Shown: positions 36,377-45,918 of the stretch, one piece after another
How the letters are laid out: every line of letters begins with the position of its first letter
Numbering within the stretch: position 1 is the first letter of the stretch
Assembly: GCA_020437395.1 (NCBI GenBank)
Contig: JAGQWJ010000012.1
Coordinates: 1-64,000, forward strand
Origin: Ignavibacteriota bacterium
GTDB lineage: Bacteria; Bacteroidota; Ignavibacteria; Kapaibacteriales; UBA2268
DNA: 64,000 nucleotides
Direction: 5' to 3'
The notes under the pieces: generated by a model
Database searches by the model: none
Seen by the model: only the letters and a program-made list of their open reading frames with translations
What the model was told of the DNA's origin: nothing
Position numbers and translations under genes: made by a program

Positions 36377-37834
36377 TTAGTTCAAATATTTATCTACTAT
36401 GTCTGACACTAATTGCGGATTGGCTTTACCTTTCGATTTTTTCATTATCTGGCCAACGAAAAACCCTTTAACTTTAGCGTTACCAGATTTGAATTTCTCA
36501 ACAGAATCCGGATTAGCACTAATAACTTCTTTAACCAAATCATCTATAAGTGATGTGTCTGAAACTTGTTCCAAACCTCTCTCTTCTACTATACTCTTAG
36601 GCGATTTCCCTAGTTCAACTTCACTAAATATATCTTTTGCTATCTTATTAGAGATAGCTCCAGAAGATATAAGATCTACTATCTCAGCAATATGCTCTGG
36701 TGATACTTTCAGGTCAGTTACGGTAGTGTCTCTGTCCTGTATCAATCTCATCACTTCCGTCATAACCCAATTGCTCACTAGCTTATTATTAGCGGTGCTC
36801 TTATCTTCCAATTTTTTTATTGTTTCTTCATAAAAATCAGCTATTTCCTTGTCAGCTATTAGCACTCCTGCATCGTAGCTAGGTATTTCATACTGATCTA
36901 CAAAACGATTCTTTCTTGTTAGTGGCAACTCAGGCATAGCCGATTTTACTTTTTCTACCCAATCCACTCCTACAAGCAATGGCGGTAAATCTGGCTCTGG
37001 GAAATATCTATAATCGTGCGACATTTCTTTTGTTCGCATTTCTTTAGTCTTGTTTGCATTCCCATCCCATTGCATTGTTACTTGCCTAACTTCACCACCG
37101 TTTTCTATTAATTCGATTTGACGCTTAACTTCATAATCAATTGCTTTTTCAACATTTCTAAAGCTATTTAGGTTTTTGATTTCAGTTCTTGTACCAAATT
37201 TTTCTCTGCCAATAGGTCTAACTGAAACATTCGCATCCACTCGAAGTGCACCTTCTTCCATATTGCCAGTGTTGATCCCCAGATAAACTAATATTTGTTT
37301 TAGCTGTGTCAAATATAAATAAGCTTCGTTAGAGCTGCGTATATCTGGTTCACTCACTATCTCGATAAGAGCAACTCCAGCACGGTTAAAATCGACCAAA
37401 GTATCAATATCCAAATCGTGTATGGACTTACCTGAGTCTTCTTCCATGTGAATTCGAGTTATCCCAATACGCTTTGTGTTCGTCTCGTCCAATTCTATTT
37501 CTAAATAACCTTCGTAGCAAATGGGCGTTTTGTCTTGAGATATTTGGTAACCTTTTGGCAAATCTTGGTAGAAGTAATTTTTACGAGCAAATAGATTTTT
37601 TTCTCTAATCTTACAATTAGTAGCTAATCCCATCATTATAGCATAGTCAACTACTTTCCTATTAAGTACAGGTAAGGTGCCAGGATGAGCTAATGTGATT
37701 GGATCAGTGTTTGTGTTAGGAGATGCACCAAACTTCGTAGAGCTTGAGCTAAATGCTTTTGATTCAGTCAATAGCTGTGCGTGTATCTCTAAACCTATCA
37801 CTGGTTCATATTTTTCGTATATCTCTTCGTTCAT
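36377..37834 (-). CDS. gatB: Asp/Glu-tRNA amidotransferase subunit B
   Basis: A 485-residue GatB. It shows YEPVIGLEIHAQLLTESKAFS near the start, HPGTLPVLN, ARKNYFYQDLPKGYQISQ, the EEGALRVDANVSVRP motif, MSHDYRYFPEPDLPPL, and the C-terminal YqeY-like tail ending VGQIMKKSKGKANPQLVSDIV. It converts mischarged Glu-tRNA(Gln) or Asp-tRNA(Asn) to the amide form, with GatA and GatC, which are not in this window. The reading frame extends 25 codons upstream, but MNEEIYEKYEPV (37834) is the normal start. It is divergent from the phosphatase gene at 38015; promoters of both lie in the 37835-38014 gap. Confidence 0.95.
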   Translation of the reverse strand: MNEEIYEKYEPVIGLEIHAQLLTESKAFSSSSTKFGASPNTNTDPITLAHPGTLPVLNRKVVDYAIMMGLATNCKIREKNLFARKNYFYQDLPKGYQISQDKTPICYEGYLEIELDETNTKRIGITRIHMEEDSGKSIHDLDIDTLVDFNRAGVALIEIVSEPDIRSSNEAYLYLTQLKQILVYLGINTGNMEEGALRVDANVSVRPIGREKFGTRTEIKNLNSFRNVEKAIDYEVKRQIELIENGGEVRQVTMQWDGNANKTKEMRTKEMSHDYRYFPEPDLPPLLVGVDWVEKVKSAMPELPLTRKNRFVDQYEIPSYDAGVLIADKEIADFYEETIKKLEDKSTANNKLVSNWVMTEVMRLIQDRDTTVTDLKVSPEHIAEIVDLISSGAISNKIAKDIFSEVELGKSPKSIVEERGLEQVSDTSLIDDLVKEVISANPDSVEKFKSGNAKVKGFFVGQIMKKSKGKANPQLVSDIVDKYLN

Positions 37835-38014
37835 TTGCCAAATTTCTGATTTATATAATTCTACAAATTTAAGAAATATAAAGTAGAAACAAATATTTTT
37901 AAACTGCATTTATCATAGAATTTTAACTATTTAACAAAGAAGTTGATAGAATTAATAAGAAAAAGTATTAAATTCAGTTAATTGAGTTAAGAATAAATCT
38001 AAAAAAATAAATTC

Positions 38015-38686
38015 ATGTCAAGGAAGTTTATCATTGGCGATATACACGGGTGCTACAAAACACTTGTCGCACTTGTTGAAGAAGAAATAAAACTCTGTGA
38101 AACAGACACGCTTTACTTTCTCGGAGACTACATTGGCAAGGGACCCGATTCTAAGAATGTAGTTAAATATATCTTATCCAAAAAAAAATCTGGATATCAG
38201 ATTCGCTGTCTTATGGGTAATCATGAGAAAATGCTAATTGACTCAATGAAATCTGATAAACTCCACTACAAGTGGCTTTGGAATGGTGGTTCCGAATGTT
38301 TGCGCAGTTTTGATGTCTATAGAGCAAAGGAAATAAAGAAAAAATACTTAAAATTCTTTGCTGAATTGGAATACTTCATTGAACTCGATGATTTTATATT
38401 AGTGCATGGAGGGCTTAATTTTAACATTGAGAACCCTTTACTCGACAAAAACTCTATGCTTTGGAGCCGTAATATCAACATTGACAAAAGAAAAATTGGC
38501 GGCAAAAGATTAATAGTAGGACACACGCCCGTAAAATTTAAGAAAATAAAACGTTCATTAGATGAAGACATTATAAAGCTTGACGGAGGTTGTGTATATT
38601 CGAAAATTAAAGAAAAACAAGGCAATTTGGTTGCGTTGGAAATAGAAGAGATGAAACTATATCGTAAATATAATATTGATATGTGA
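38015..38686 (+). CDS. metallophosphoesterase (serine/threonine phosphatase family)
   Basis: A 223-residue PPP-type metallophosphatase. It carries the metal-binding motifs GDIHG (8-12), GDYIGKGPDS, GNHE and HGGLNF, plus VGHTPVK. This is the order of bacterial diadenosine-tetraphosphatase or PrpE/ApaH-like phosphatases, and substrate cannot be read from the sequence. Its stop (TGA) shares a base with the ATG of the following YjbR gene, so the two are coupled. Residue order and length are typical. Confidence 0.88.
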   Translation: MSRKFIIGDIHGCYKTLVALVEEEIKLCETDTLYFLGDYIGKGPDSKNVVKYILSKKKSGYQIRCLMGNHEKMLIDSMKSDKLHYKWLWNGGSECLRSFDVYRAKEIKKKYLKFFAELEYFIELDDFILVHGGLNFNIENPLLDKNSMLWSRNINIDKRKIGGKRLIVGHTPVKFKKIKRSLDEDIIKLDGGCVYSKIKEKQGNLVALEIEEMKLYRKYNIDM

Positions 38687-39045
38687 TGAATATTGAAGAA
38701 TTAAGAGATTTTTGTTTATCAATGCCGTACACAACAGAAGACACTCCATTTGACGAGACGACTCTAGCGTTCAGAATTGGCAATAAGATTTATGGTTTAA
38801 CTAATATAGATTCTATTCCGACAAGAATTAATTTGAAATGTAATCCGGAACGAGCGATAGAACTTCGTGAAAAATATCCTGATGCTATTGTACCGGGATA
38901 TCACATGAGTAAAAAACATTGGAATACACTTTATACGGAAAACCTTGATTCAGGATTAATCGAAGAATTAATTCGGCATTCCTACGATTTGGTTTTCAAT
39001 TCACTTACAAAATCTAAGAGAGTAGAGTTAGGTCAAATTAATTAG
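38686..39045 (+). CDS. MmcQ/YjbR-like protein
   Basis: A 119-residue YjbR family protein: MNIEELRDFCLSMPYTTEDTPF, TLAFRIGNKIYGLTNID, INLKCNPERAIELREKYP, VPGYHMSKKHWNTLY. The fold is an alpha/beta MmcQ-like domain, often annotated DNA-binding, but its role is unclear. I used the ATG at 38686, which overlaps the upstream stop (TGATG); an in-frame GTG one codon before is less likely. Its stop overlaps the restored TetR stop on the other strand by three bases. Confidence 0.88.
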   Translation: MNIEELRDFCLSMPYTTEDTPFDETTLAFRIGNKIYGLTNIDSIPTRINLKCNPERAIELREKYPDAIVPGYHMSKKHWNTLYTENLDSGLIEELIRHSYDLVFNSLTKSKRVELGQIN

Positions 39046-39613
39046 TTTCTCCTTAATATTCCAAAATAGAACATTTTGGTTAATTGATTTACTAATTCAT
39101 CAGTTGATTCATATATTTGTTGCAGTCTTTGATTCAAAGATAATTCGTTAATATGTTCTAAAAAAAATGAAATAAATTCTATTTTACATCATCTCTGAAG
39201 TTTCCTTTTTTCTGCTCAATCGCCACATATTTAAGAATCAAATCTCTATAATATTGATTTTTACCATCCAAATACTCTTTCATCTGTGGATTATCTTGTT
39301 TGACTATATCTCTTATTAAATCTGGACTGATTTCTTTGACGGATTCCGTATTGTAATATATGATTTCCATTATTTTTTCTATGAAAGGTATGTTCTTATT
39401 AAATATTTCATCGTAGATTTTCCCAACCTTTTCATAATTCTCGTCTAGGATTTCTTTGATGATATCAAAATTATTTTCGTAAGCTCGGTAAAATGTCATT
39501 TTACTAAGCCCAGCTTCTTCACAAATTTGATCTACAGAAGTATTGTTTATCCCATTTTTCCAAATAATTTTTCTCGTTGCGTCAAGCAACTTTTTGTGCG
39601 TCGATTCTTTCAT
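39042..39613 (-). pseudogene. TetR-family regulator with a single-base frameshift
   Basis: The intact 5' part gives 144 residues with a TetR helix-turn-helix (NTSVDQICEEAGLSKMTFYRAYENN). It stops after GNFRDDVK, about 45 residues short of a normal TetR. In another frame the next bases continue as EFISFFLEHINELSLNQRL and on to QLTKMFYFGILRR, a normal TetR C-terminal tail ending at 39042. Restoring one A in the AAAA run at 39182-39185 (minus strand) gives about 190 residues, the family's usual length. Either the gene is inactivated, or it is a homopolymer sequencing error. The repressor would bind its own promoter in the 39614-40003 gap, near the MerC-like gene. Confidence 0.85.
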
Positions 39614-40003
39614 TTTACACCCTTATAGACAGTTATAAGAAAAGAAAGAACTTCTTAAACAGAGCGTTTTAGAAATTCGTTGTATCCAAATTATCTTAAT
39701 ACATTCAAAAGCGTAGCAAATGAAACTCGTAGGCACTCCTTTTATAAATTTTCCGTTTCTATTTTGTAAATATAAATCGAAATTTTCAGATTTCAAAATA
39801 AAAAATACTCTGAAAATGTTACGTTTGAGGTAGTTATTTAACTAAATGGTAAATTGATAAACTCCACCTTGACAACAATAACAAAGATTTCAAATTAAAG
39901 TTACAATTTAATCTAATTTTTTTGGGGGTTCCTATCACATTTTTTATTCTATTGCGTCTTGCTTAGATTGTAAGAAGTAAATTTAAACTAATAAAAGAGA
40001 ATT
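39614..40003. other. 390-base gap between TetR and MerC-like genes
   Basis: A+T-rich divergent spacer with no convincing reading frame, RNA gene or terminator. It should hold the promoters of the TetR gene and the MerC-PolX operon, but I could not identify a good -33/-7 pair. Confidence 0.4.
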
Positions 40004-40381
40004 TTGGAAAAAACTACAAGCGATAAAATTGGTATAACTGCTTCCGTACTTTGCTTAATTCATTGTTTGGCTATACCAATACTGTTTACAGTTTCTGCTG
40101 ACACGCTACATCTTGTTAATCATCAGATGCCAATAATAGATTATATTTTTGCCGTAGTGGCACTAATAGCAGCTTATTTCTCGGGCAGAAAGACAACAGA
40201 TACAAAAATAAAAATAGCATTTGGTATTGGTTGGGCATTGTTTATAATTGGTGTCTTGCTGCACGACAACCCATATCTCCTTTATTTACTTCATATTGGC
40301 TCAGTTATACTTATTGTAACTCACTTGAAGAACATAAGAAATTGTAGAGTCAAATTACCAAAACCGAAAGAATCAAAATGA
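40004..40381 (+). CDS. MerC-like inner-membrane protein (TTG start)
   Basis: A 125-residue protein with four hydrophobic segments. The first includes ASVLCLIHCLAIPIL, the CxxxC metal-binding motif of MerC mercury transporters and MerC-like proteins of Bacteroidota. The frame has no ATG at its start; TTG at 40004 with AAAGAGA upstream is the only plausible initiation codon, since a stop lies four codons before it. It overlaps PolX by four bases (ATGA), so the two are co-transcribed. No merR, merA or merT is nearby, so a role in mercury resistance is not supported; metal-ion or redox transport is more neutral. Confidence 0.7.
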   Translation: MEKTTSDKIGITASVLCLIHCLAIPILFTVSADTLHLVNHQMPIIDYIFAVVALIAAYFSGRKTTDTKIKIAFGIGWALFIIGVLLHDNPYLLYLLHIGSVILIVTHLKNIRNCRVKLPKPKESK

Positions 40382-42069
40382 GAAACGAAATTACACTTAT
40401 ACTAAAAGAAATTGCTCAACTATTAGAGTTAAAAGGTGAGAATCAATTTAAAACTCGTGCCTATTCTAATGCTGCAGCTTTAATTTCAGATGGAAATATA
40501 GACATAGAAAGACACGTAAAAGATGGAACGTTACGAGAGATTAGCGGCATCGGTCCTGTATTGCAAGAGAAACTGACGCAGTTTGTTGAAACGGGTAGAA
40601 TGGATTATTACGAAAAGCTCAAAGCGGAGATACCACAGGAGCTGATAGATATAAGCAAAATAAAAGGCGTCGGTGCAAAAAAAGCAAAAGTATTAGTAGA
40701 GAAGTATGGAGTCAGTTCAGTAGATGAGCTCGAAGAGATGGCGAAATCGGGAAAATTAGAAGAAATCAAAGGGTTCGGTGCTAAATCTGCTCTACAAGTT
40801 ATTGAATCAATAGAAGAAAACAAACAATACGAAGACAAATTCAGATTGGACAAAGCTTACGAAGCTGGTAAAAAGCTTCTTGAGTATATGAAGGAATCGG
40901 GTTCGATAAAAAAAGCGAGCTCTGCTGGACAGCTTCGTAGATGGTTAGAAGTAATTGATACTATTGACTTTGTCGTAATTCCTGATGATTTGGAGAAATT
41001 AAAATTAACCTTAAGCAATCAGTTCGTAGTAACAGAAAATAACGCCAAACTCAACTTTATTTTTAATAAAATACCAGTTACAATTCATATTGCAGACGAG
41101 CACAATTTTGGATTAATTTCGCACAATCTAAGTGCTTCTGAAAATTACTTAGACGCATTCCACGAGATAACTAAAAACAGCTTCCAAAAGAAAGAAGACT
41201 ATCTATATGACGGAGAGAAAAAATTAAAAGTAGATTCTGAACAAATGTTGTATAAGTTAATGACAATGCAATATGTGGAGCCAGAAAACAGAGAAGAAGG
41301 TCAGGCAGTGCAGTATGCAACAATCAGTGGTTTACCGGAACTTATCCATGAGAAAGACATGAAAGGAATGCTCCATTGCCACAGCACATGGAGCGATGGG
41401 CTAAACAGCATTGAAGAAATGGCCTTAGAATCGAAAAGATTGGGATATTCTTATTTTGCAATATGTGACCATAGCAAGACAGCAGTCTATGCTAACGGGC
41501 TTTCAGTGGAAAGAGTTCTTGCTCAGCACAAAGAAATAGATGAGTTGAATAGTCGTGATTTGGGTATAAAAATATTAAAAGGTATAGAGTCGGACATATT
41601 GAACGATGGTAGCTTAGATTATGATGAAGAAATATTGGAGAAGTTTGATTTAGTTGTTGCATCAGTTCACTCCAATTTTACTATGAGTAAATCTGAGATG
41701 ACAGACAGAGTAATCAGAGCGGTTATGAGTCCCTACACTACAATATTAGGACATCCAACAGGTAGATTACTACTCAAAAGAAAAGGGTATGAGATAGATC
41801 AGCACGCAGTTATTGATGCTGCGGCGGAATACAAAACTATAATAGAGATTAATGCTAATCCACATAGATTAGACTTAGATTGGAGATTGTTGGGCTATGC
41901 AAAACAAAAAGGAGTAAAAATAGCAATAAACCCCGATGCACATAACTTACGTGGGCTACAACACGTAATGTATGGTGTTCGAATGGCACGAAAAGGATGG
42001 CTCACTCATAGCGATGTTGTGAACACATACAGTTATACAAAATTCAAAATGACATGTTTAAGCAAATGA
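40378..42069 (+). CDS. polX: PolX-family protein: degenerate polymerase domain, intact PHP phosphoesterase domain
   Basis: A 563-residue protein with the PolX order: N-terminal helix-hairpin-helix region (ISGIGPVLQEKL, IKGVGAKKAK), beta-polymerase domain (~150-310), and PHP domain (330-560). The PHP metal ligands are all visible: HCHSTWSDG, ICDHSKTA, GIESDIL, VASVHSNF, ILGHPTGR, EINANP, NPDAHN. In the polymerase palm the usual GS...GDID motif reads AGQLRRWLEVIDTIDFVV. T195 stands where the first catalytic Asp should be, only D197 is kept, and the third Asp position is T235. The protein is probably a PHP exonuclease or phosphoesterase that has lost polymerase activity. It overlaps the gene before and the gene after. 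Confidence 0.85.
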   Translation: MRNEITLILKEIAQLLELKGENQFKTRAYSNAAALISDGNIDIERHVKDGTLREISGIGPVLQEKLTQFVETGRMDYYEKLKAEIPQELIDISKIKGVGAKKAKVLVEKYGVSSVDELEEMAKSGKLEEIKGFGAKSALQVIESIEENKQYEDKFRLDKAYEAGKKLLEYMKESGSIKKASSAGQLRRWLEVIDTIDFVVIPDDLEKLKLTLSNQFVVTENNAKLNFIFNKIPVTIHIADEHNFGLISHNLSASENYLDAFHEITKNSFQKKEDYLYDGEKKLKVDSEQMLYKLMTMQYVEPENREEGQAVQYATISGLPELIHEKDMKGMLHCHSTWSDGLNSIEEMALESKRLGYSYFAICDHSKTAVYANGLSVERVLAQHKEIDELNSRDLGIKILKGIESDILNDGSLDYDEEILEKFDLVVASVHSNFTMSKSEMTDRVIRAVMSPYTTILGHPTGRLLLKRKGYEIDQHAVIDAAAEYKTIIEINANPHRLDLDWRLLGYAKQKGVKIAINPDAHNLRGLQHVMYGVRMARKGWLTHSDVVNTYSYTKFKMTCLSK

Positions 42070-43016
42070 AAAAACTGATTTTTATTTTTATTCTAATGGC
42101 AATTTCATTACAAGCTAATACTCAAAAGATATTAGTAACTAATGTGGCACAAGGTTCGGGGGCTGACTCCATTAGCACCCACAAAATTTATACTGCCACA
42201 AAATTAGCAATAGAGATGACCAGTAAATATATTTCCGTTGCCGATTCTACTAGAAATGCGATTGCTGCTCTCGCTGGTGAAGATGAAAAGAATAGAAAAG
42301 TGGAAGAGTTAGGAATCGATTATTTCTTATTTACATCTATTGATGTTTTCCATGGGATGCTAAGAGCAAATATTACTATAGTTAATAGCAAGACAGAAGA
42401 AGAAAATACTGGCTACGGCTACGCTCCTTTGCACTATATTAAAGATGGTAATAAGATATACGATGTTGCAATGTTGACAGCACTCCAAAGAGCAATGATG
42501 AACGTTCTAAAAGACAGTACTCTATACAATCATCAACCCAAAGAATACCAATCGAAACCTGCAAAATCATTAGTTGTTGGTGGCTTTATGTTCGATGATA
42601 ATGATGCTAAATTAATATGGAAAATATTCAATAATAAATCCGTTATGTCATACTTTGCTTCAGAATCAATCTACCAAGCTGCAAAAAAATCTGACAATTA
42701 CGCTGTTTATGATCTAAACACACGCGACTCAATGTATGCTACTTTCAATTTATTTCTGATGGAAAATTCCACTCCACCGAGCAAAACTGAGTTGAAAATT
42801 CTCAATACATTCGCCGTTGATAATTTTATTTTTGGTTCTATAAAGAGAGTGAAAAGCCACGCAGAAGTCAAAATAGTATTAACAGAATTAAAAGACGGCA
42901 ACTTAATTGTTGTAAGAAGCGAAGTTGCCAGATTAGAAGATGATTATAAAGACGATTTCGAGAAACTAATAAAGAGCTTAACTAACAAGGTTTTACTCAT
43001 TGACGATAACAAATGA
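42066..43016 (+). CDS. secreted protein of unknown function
   Basis: A 316-residue protein with a signal peptide (MKKLIFIFILMAISLQANTQ). I chose the ATG at 42066 because it overlaps the PolX stop (ATGA); the frame also opens 12 bases upstream. The mature part has an alpha/beta pattern (TATKLAIEMTSKYISVADST, LGIDYFLFTSIDVFHG, LRANITIVNSKT) that recalls TolB/FlgO-like periplasmic domains. Two such halves may be present, but I do not claim the family. It is co-transcribed with MerC-like and polX. The last 24 bases overlap the 3' end of the convergent subtilase gene. Confidence 0.6.
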   Translation: MKKLIFIFILMAISLQANTQKILVTNVAQGSGADSISTHKIYTATKLAIEMTSKYISVADSTRNAIAALAGEDEKNRKVEELGIDYFLFTSIDVFHGMLRANITIVNSKTEEENTGYGYAPLHYIKDGNKIYDVAMLTALQRAMMNVLKDSTLYNHQPKEYQSKPAKSLVVGGFMFDDNDAKLIWKIFNNKSVMSYFASESIYQAAKKSDNYAVYDLNTRDSMYATFNLFLMENSTPPSKTELKILNTFAVDNFIFGSIKRVKSHAEVKIVLTELKDGNLIVVRSEVARLEDDYKDDFEKLIKSLTNKVLLIDDNK

Positions 43017-45809
43017 ATAAGGGAAGATTTTATCCTCTTTGACCACTCCCAAATAGTAGGAACCTTGCGACAAACTTTCTGTTGAGAAAATAATATGGTT
43101 GTATCCTTCTATTAATCTTTTAGCTCCTAAATCAATTATTACTCTCCCTCTATAATCGAATATTTTTAACGTAACATCTGCGAAAGTATCTGATTGTATA
43201 AATGCCTCCACTTGTTTGCTGTTAGTAACAGGGTTAGGAAATAATTTTACTATTTTTATTTGTTTATCATCATCTACTTTGGATTGCAAATCAATAGATT
43301 TAAGTTTTTCATCTAGCAACTCAATCCTAGCTCCTATCTCTTCCTTGCTGTAAGCTGCGTTAATACTGAATAAAATCTCTATTTTTTCTTGTGAAGGAAT
43401 GAATAATGGCCCTGCTGAAATCACCATAGATCCGTCCTTATTTGGGCGACTGCTTACTCGAGCAATTCCAGAGCTCAAAGTCATTTGTTTCTCCTCCTCT
43501 GTGTAACCATCATAAATGCCCATTTCTTCTTTAAATGCAGCGTTATCTATGGCATAGCAATTAAATGGCAATTTGGAATGGAGATGAACCCCCACAATAG
43601 GTGTATTGTCTCCATCAACTTCTTCGGCGAATCCAGTAAATCCTGTTGTATCAAATGATACTATGTCGTTACTACCACCCTCGCTTATGTCCCAATCATA
43701 AAACAATCCTGCATAAATTGAATCCATATTAAAAGTATTATTATTACGTAGTATATATCTCAACAATATACTATTGTCCATACCTTCCGAATCAAACAAA
43801 TAGGCCTCATGTTTAACTTCAATCCCAAGAGCCAGCGAATCATAATTGCCAAATCCCCCCTCTACTTTATCAGTAAAACTTGCGCTAATAAAAGTAAAAG
43901 CATCTTTTTTATCAATTTCAATTTTCTTCAATGAGAAAAGGTCATTATCCCGTATTCCTGAGCGATTCCTCACACCATCTGCAACATAGGGCTTGCCTTT
44001 TTGCGTCATCATAAATCCACCTTCGAACATCAGATTTTTCGGACTTTCATAACGGAAACCATCACCCTGAATATTTTCTGAAAAATCGTTGAACCCATGG
44101 TTACCATCGCTAGTAACAGTCATTATTATTTTTTCATTCTCAATGTTCAAATATGAAGGATTCGCTATGAAGTTTACATAGAAATCCTGTATCCTATTTC
44201 CCTTGCTGAAAGCAGAGATTTTTAAATTAAAATTATAGTTTTCTGGTGTTTCTTTTGGAATTTCTAAATTTATTTCGTCCTCGATAGAGAATACTTCACC
44301 CATAGCCAAATCTTGGAAGCTAAAAACGGTATTATCTATTTCCAATTCAATGAATTTATCATTCCCAATTATAATATCAAGATTGTCAATATTATCTAAC
44401 ACATTCTCAAAAACAAGATCAAGCTTAATTTTTGAACCAGATTTTATAACACCTGACTTATCTTCAGATTTAATAATATCATCTTTAAGGTTAACAGCTA
44501 TCGAATTTTCCCTCTTAATAGCTTTGAACAAATTTAATCTTCCGCTGCCAATTAGCCCTTCATATTTGGGATTCAAATTGTCTATATTATCACTATTCAC
44601 TATCAGAAGTGATTTAATTTGCTGAGGTGATAGAAGTGGAAATTGCGACCTCAGCACTGCGGCAGCCCCAGCTGCAACTGGCGATGCCATAGATGTCCCA
44701 CTCTTAAAATCATATTTATTATCTGGAACTGTAGAATAGATAAACGTCCCGGGGGCAGAAATATCAACTCTTGTGTTAAAATTAGAAAAACCAGAACGCA
44801 AATCATCCTCAGCAGAAGAAGCAACGGAGAGAACACCATCATACGAAGCGGGATAGAACGCCTGGTTCCTATTATTGTTGCCGGCGGCAGCTACTATCAA
44901 TGCACCTAATTCAATCGCTGTTTCTACTATTGCTGCATTGGTTTGCGAATAACCTGTCCCACCCCAAGAGCAGTTGATTACATCAGCTCCCATAATTGCA
45001 GCATAAAGCAGTCCTTCGTATTCATTATAGACCGAATTATCTAATCCAAAATCTGGACCAATTTTGACAGATAATATTTTCGCTCTTGGCGATACACCTG
45101 CCACACCTTTCTTATTATTCACTTGAGCTGCGGCAATACCCGAAACATGTACACCGTGGTCACCGCCATAGCTCGGGTCATTGTCATAGCCGCTCTCCGA
45201 ACCAAAATCCCAACCTCGCCAATCATCAATATATCCATTGCCATCATCATCAATACCATTAGTTGACTTATCTATTCCAAACTCATCTAACCCATTCTCA
45301 CCGGGATTGTACCAAATTTGGTTTACCAAATCCTCATGTTCAAAATCAATTCCTGTATCGACAATACCAATTAGTACAGTGTCGCCATTCATCATATTCC
45401 ACGCCTCAAACGCTTCTGTAAGATACAAATGGTAGAGTTGATTCAAATCTGGGTCATTTGTTTCACCAGCGAAAATATTGCTCTTAGGTATTGGTTCGGC
45501 ATATTCAACTTCTGGCATATTATTCAAGAGCTGAGACATTTTTACTGGGTCAATAGCCTTATTATAAGTTAATTTCCAAACGTTGCTCAATTCAGACAAA
45601 AGAGAATCTGCTTTTTTTGAGAAATGTCTATTTGCATTGATTCCTAATCTAAAAGCTGGTTCAATCTTGTAATGTGAAGAGCTTGATTGAGTATTAGCAG
45701 CCTTAATATTCCTATACTTCACATATATAGAGTTGCTGTTATAGACATTTTGACCATAGACTAAAACAGTCGAAACAAATAATACTAAAATATAAATAAA
45801 TTTTTTCAT
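42993..45809 (-). CDS. secreted subtilisin-like protease with T9SS domain
   Basis: A 938-residue S8 serine protease. After a signal peptide (FIYILVLFVSTVLVYG), an inhibitor-like propeptide, and FAGETNDPDLNQLYHL, the catalytic triad is visible: Asp in GIVDTGIDFEHED (~151), His in GGDHGVHVSGIAA (~219), Ser in GTSMASPVAAG (~372). A long C-terminal beta-rich region ends in a T9SS type A sorting domain (VKLFPNPVTNSKQVEAF, IFDYRGRVI, LSQGSYYLGVV). It is exported to the cell surface or outside for protein degradation or processing. It overlaps the convergent gene by 24 bases and is divergent from the bat operon. Confidence 0.93.
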   Translation of the reverse strand: MKKFIYILVLFVSTVLVYGQNVYNSNSIYVKYRNIKAANTQSSSSHYKIEPAFRLGINANRHFSKKADSLLSELSNVWKLTYNKAIDPVKMSQLLNNMPEVEYAEPIPKSNIFAGETNDPDLNQLYHLYLTEAFEAWNMMNGDTVLIGIVDTGIDFEHEDLVNQIWYNPGENGLDEFGIDKSTNGIDDDGNGYIDDWRGWDFGSESGYDNDPSYGGDHGVHVSGIAAAQVNNKKGVAGVSPRAKILSVKIGPDFGLDNSVYNEYEGLLYAAIMGADVINCSWGGTGYSQTNAAIVETAIELGALIVAAAGNNNRNQAFYPASYDGVLSVASSAEDDLRSGFSNFNTRVDISAPGTFIYSTVPDNKYDFKSGTSMASPVAAGAAAVLRSQFPLLSPQQIKSLLIVNSDNIDNLNPKYEGLIGSGRLNLFKAIKRENSIAVNLKDDIIKSEDKSGVIKSGSKIKLDLVFENVLDNIDNLDIIIGNDKFIELEIDNTVFSFQDLAMGEVFSIEDEINLEIPKETPENYNFNLKISAFSKGNRIQDFYVNFIANPSYLNIENEKIIMTVTSDGNHGFNDFSENIQGDGFRYESPKNLMFEGGFMMTQKGKPYVADGVRNRSGIRDNDLFSLKKIEIDKKDAFTFISASFTDKVEGGFGNYDSLALGIEVKHEAYLFDSEGMDNSILLRYILRNNNTFNMDSIYAGLFYDWDISEGGSNDIVSFDTTGFTGFAEEVDGDNTPIVGVHLHSKLPFNCYAIDNAAFKEEMGIYDGYTEEEKQMTLSSGIARVSSRPNKDGSMVISAGPLFIPSQEKIEILFSINAAYSKEEIGARIELLDEKLKSIDLQSKVDDDKQIKIVKLFPNPVTNSKQVEAFIQSDTFADVTLKIFDYRGRVIIDLGAKRLIEGYNHIIFSTESLSQGSYYLGVVKEDKIFPYSFVIVNE

Positions 45810-45860
45810 ACTTTGTTATAACAAATCAGCAGTGTTTTTCGTTACATAATGTTGCAAATA

Positions 45861-45891
45861 TTGACTAAAATAACTTTAATTAATAATTTTG
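45861..45891 (+). promoter_or_regulatory. promoter of the bat operon
   Basis: TTG (45861-45863), 20 bases, then TAATTTTG (45884-45891), matching the Bacteroidota TTG-N19-21-TAnnTTTG pattern. It places transcription start about 20 bases before the TTG start codon of batB. Confidence 0.55.
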
Positions 45892-45918
45892 TAAACAATT
45901 TAATCAATAGTTAAGACA

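Noticed and set aside
40004-40381. MerC-like gene considered as part of a mercury-resistance operon
   Set aside because: No mercuric reductase, MerR or periplasmic MerP is nearby.
43550-44900. Several plus-strand frames opposite the subtilase
   Set aside because: Shadows of the protease gene; no family resemblance.
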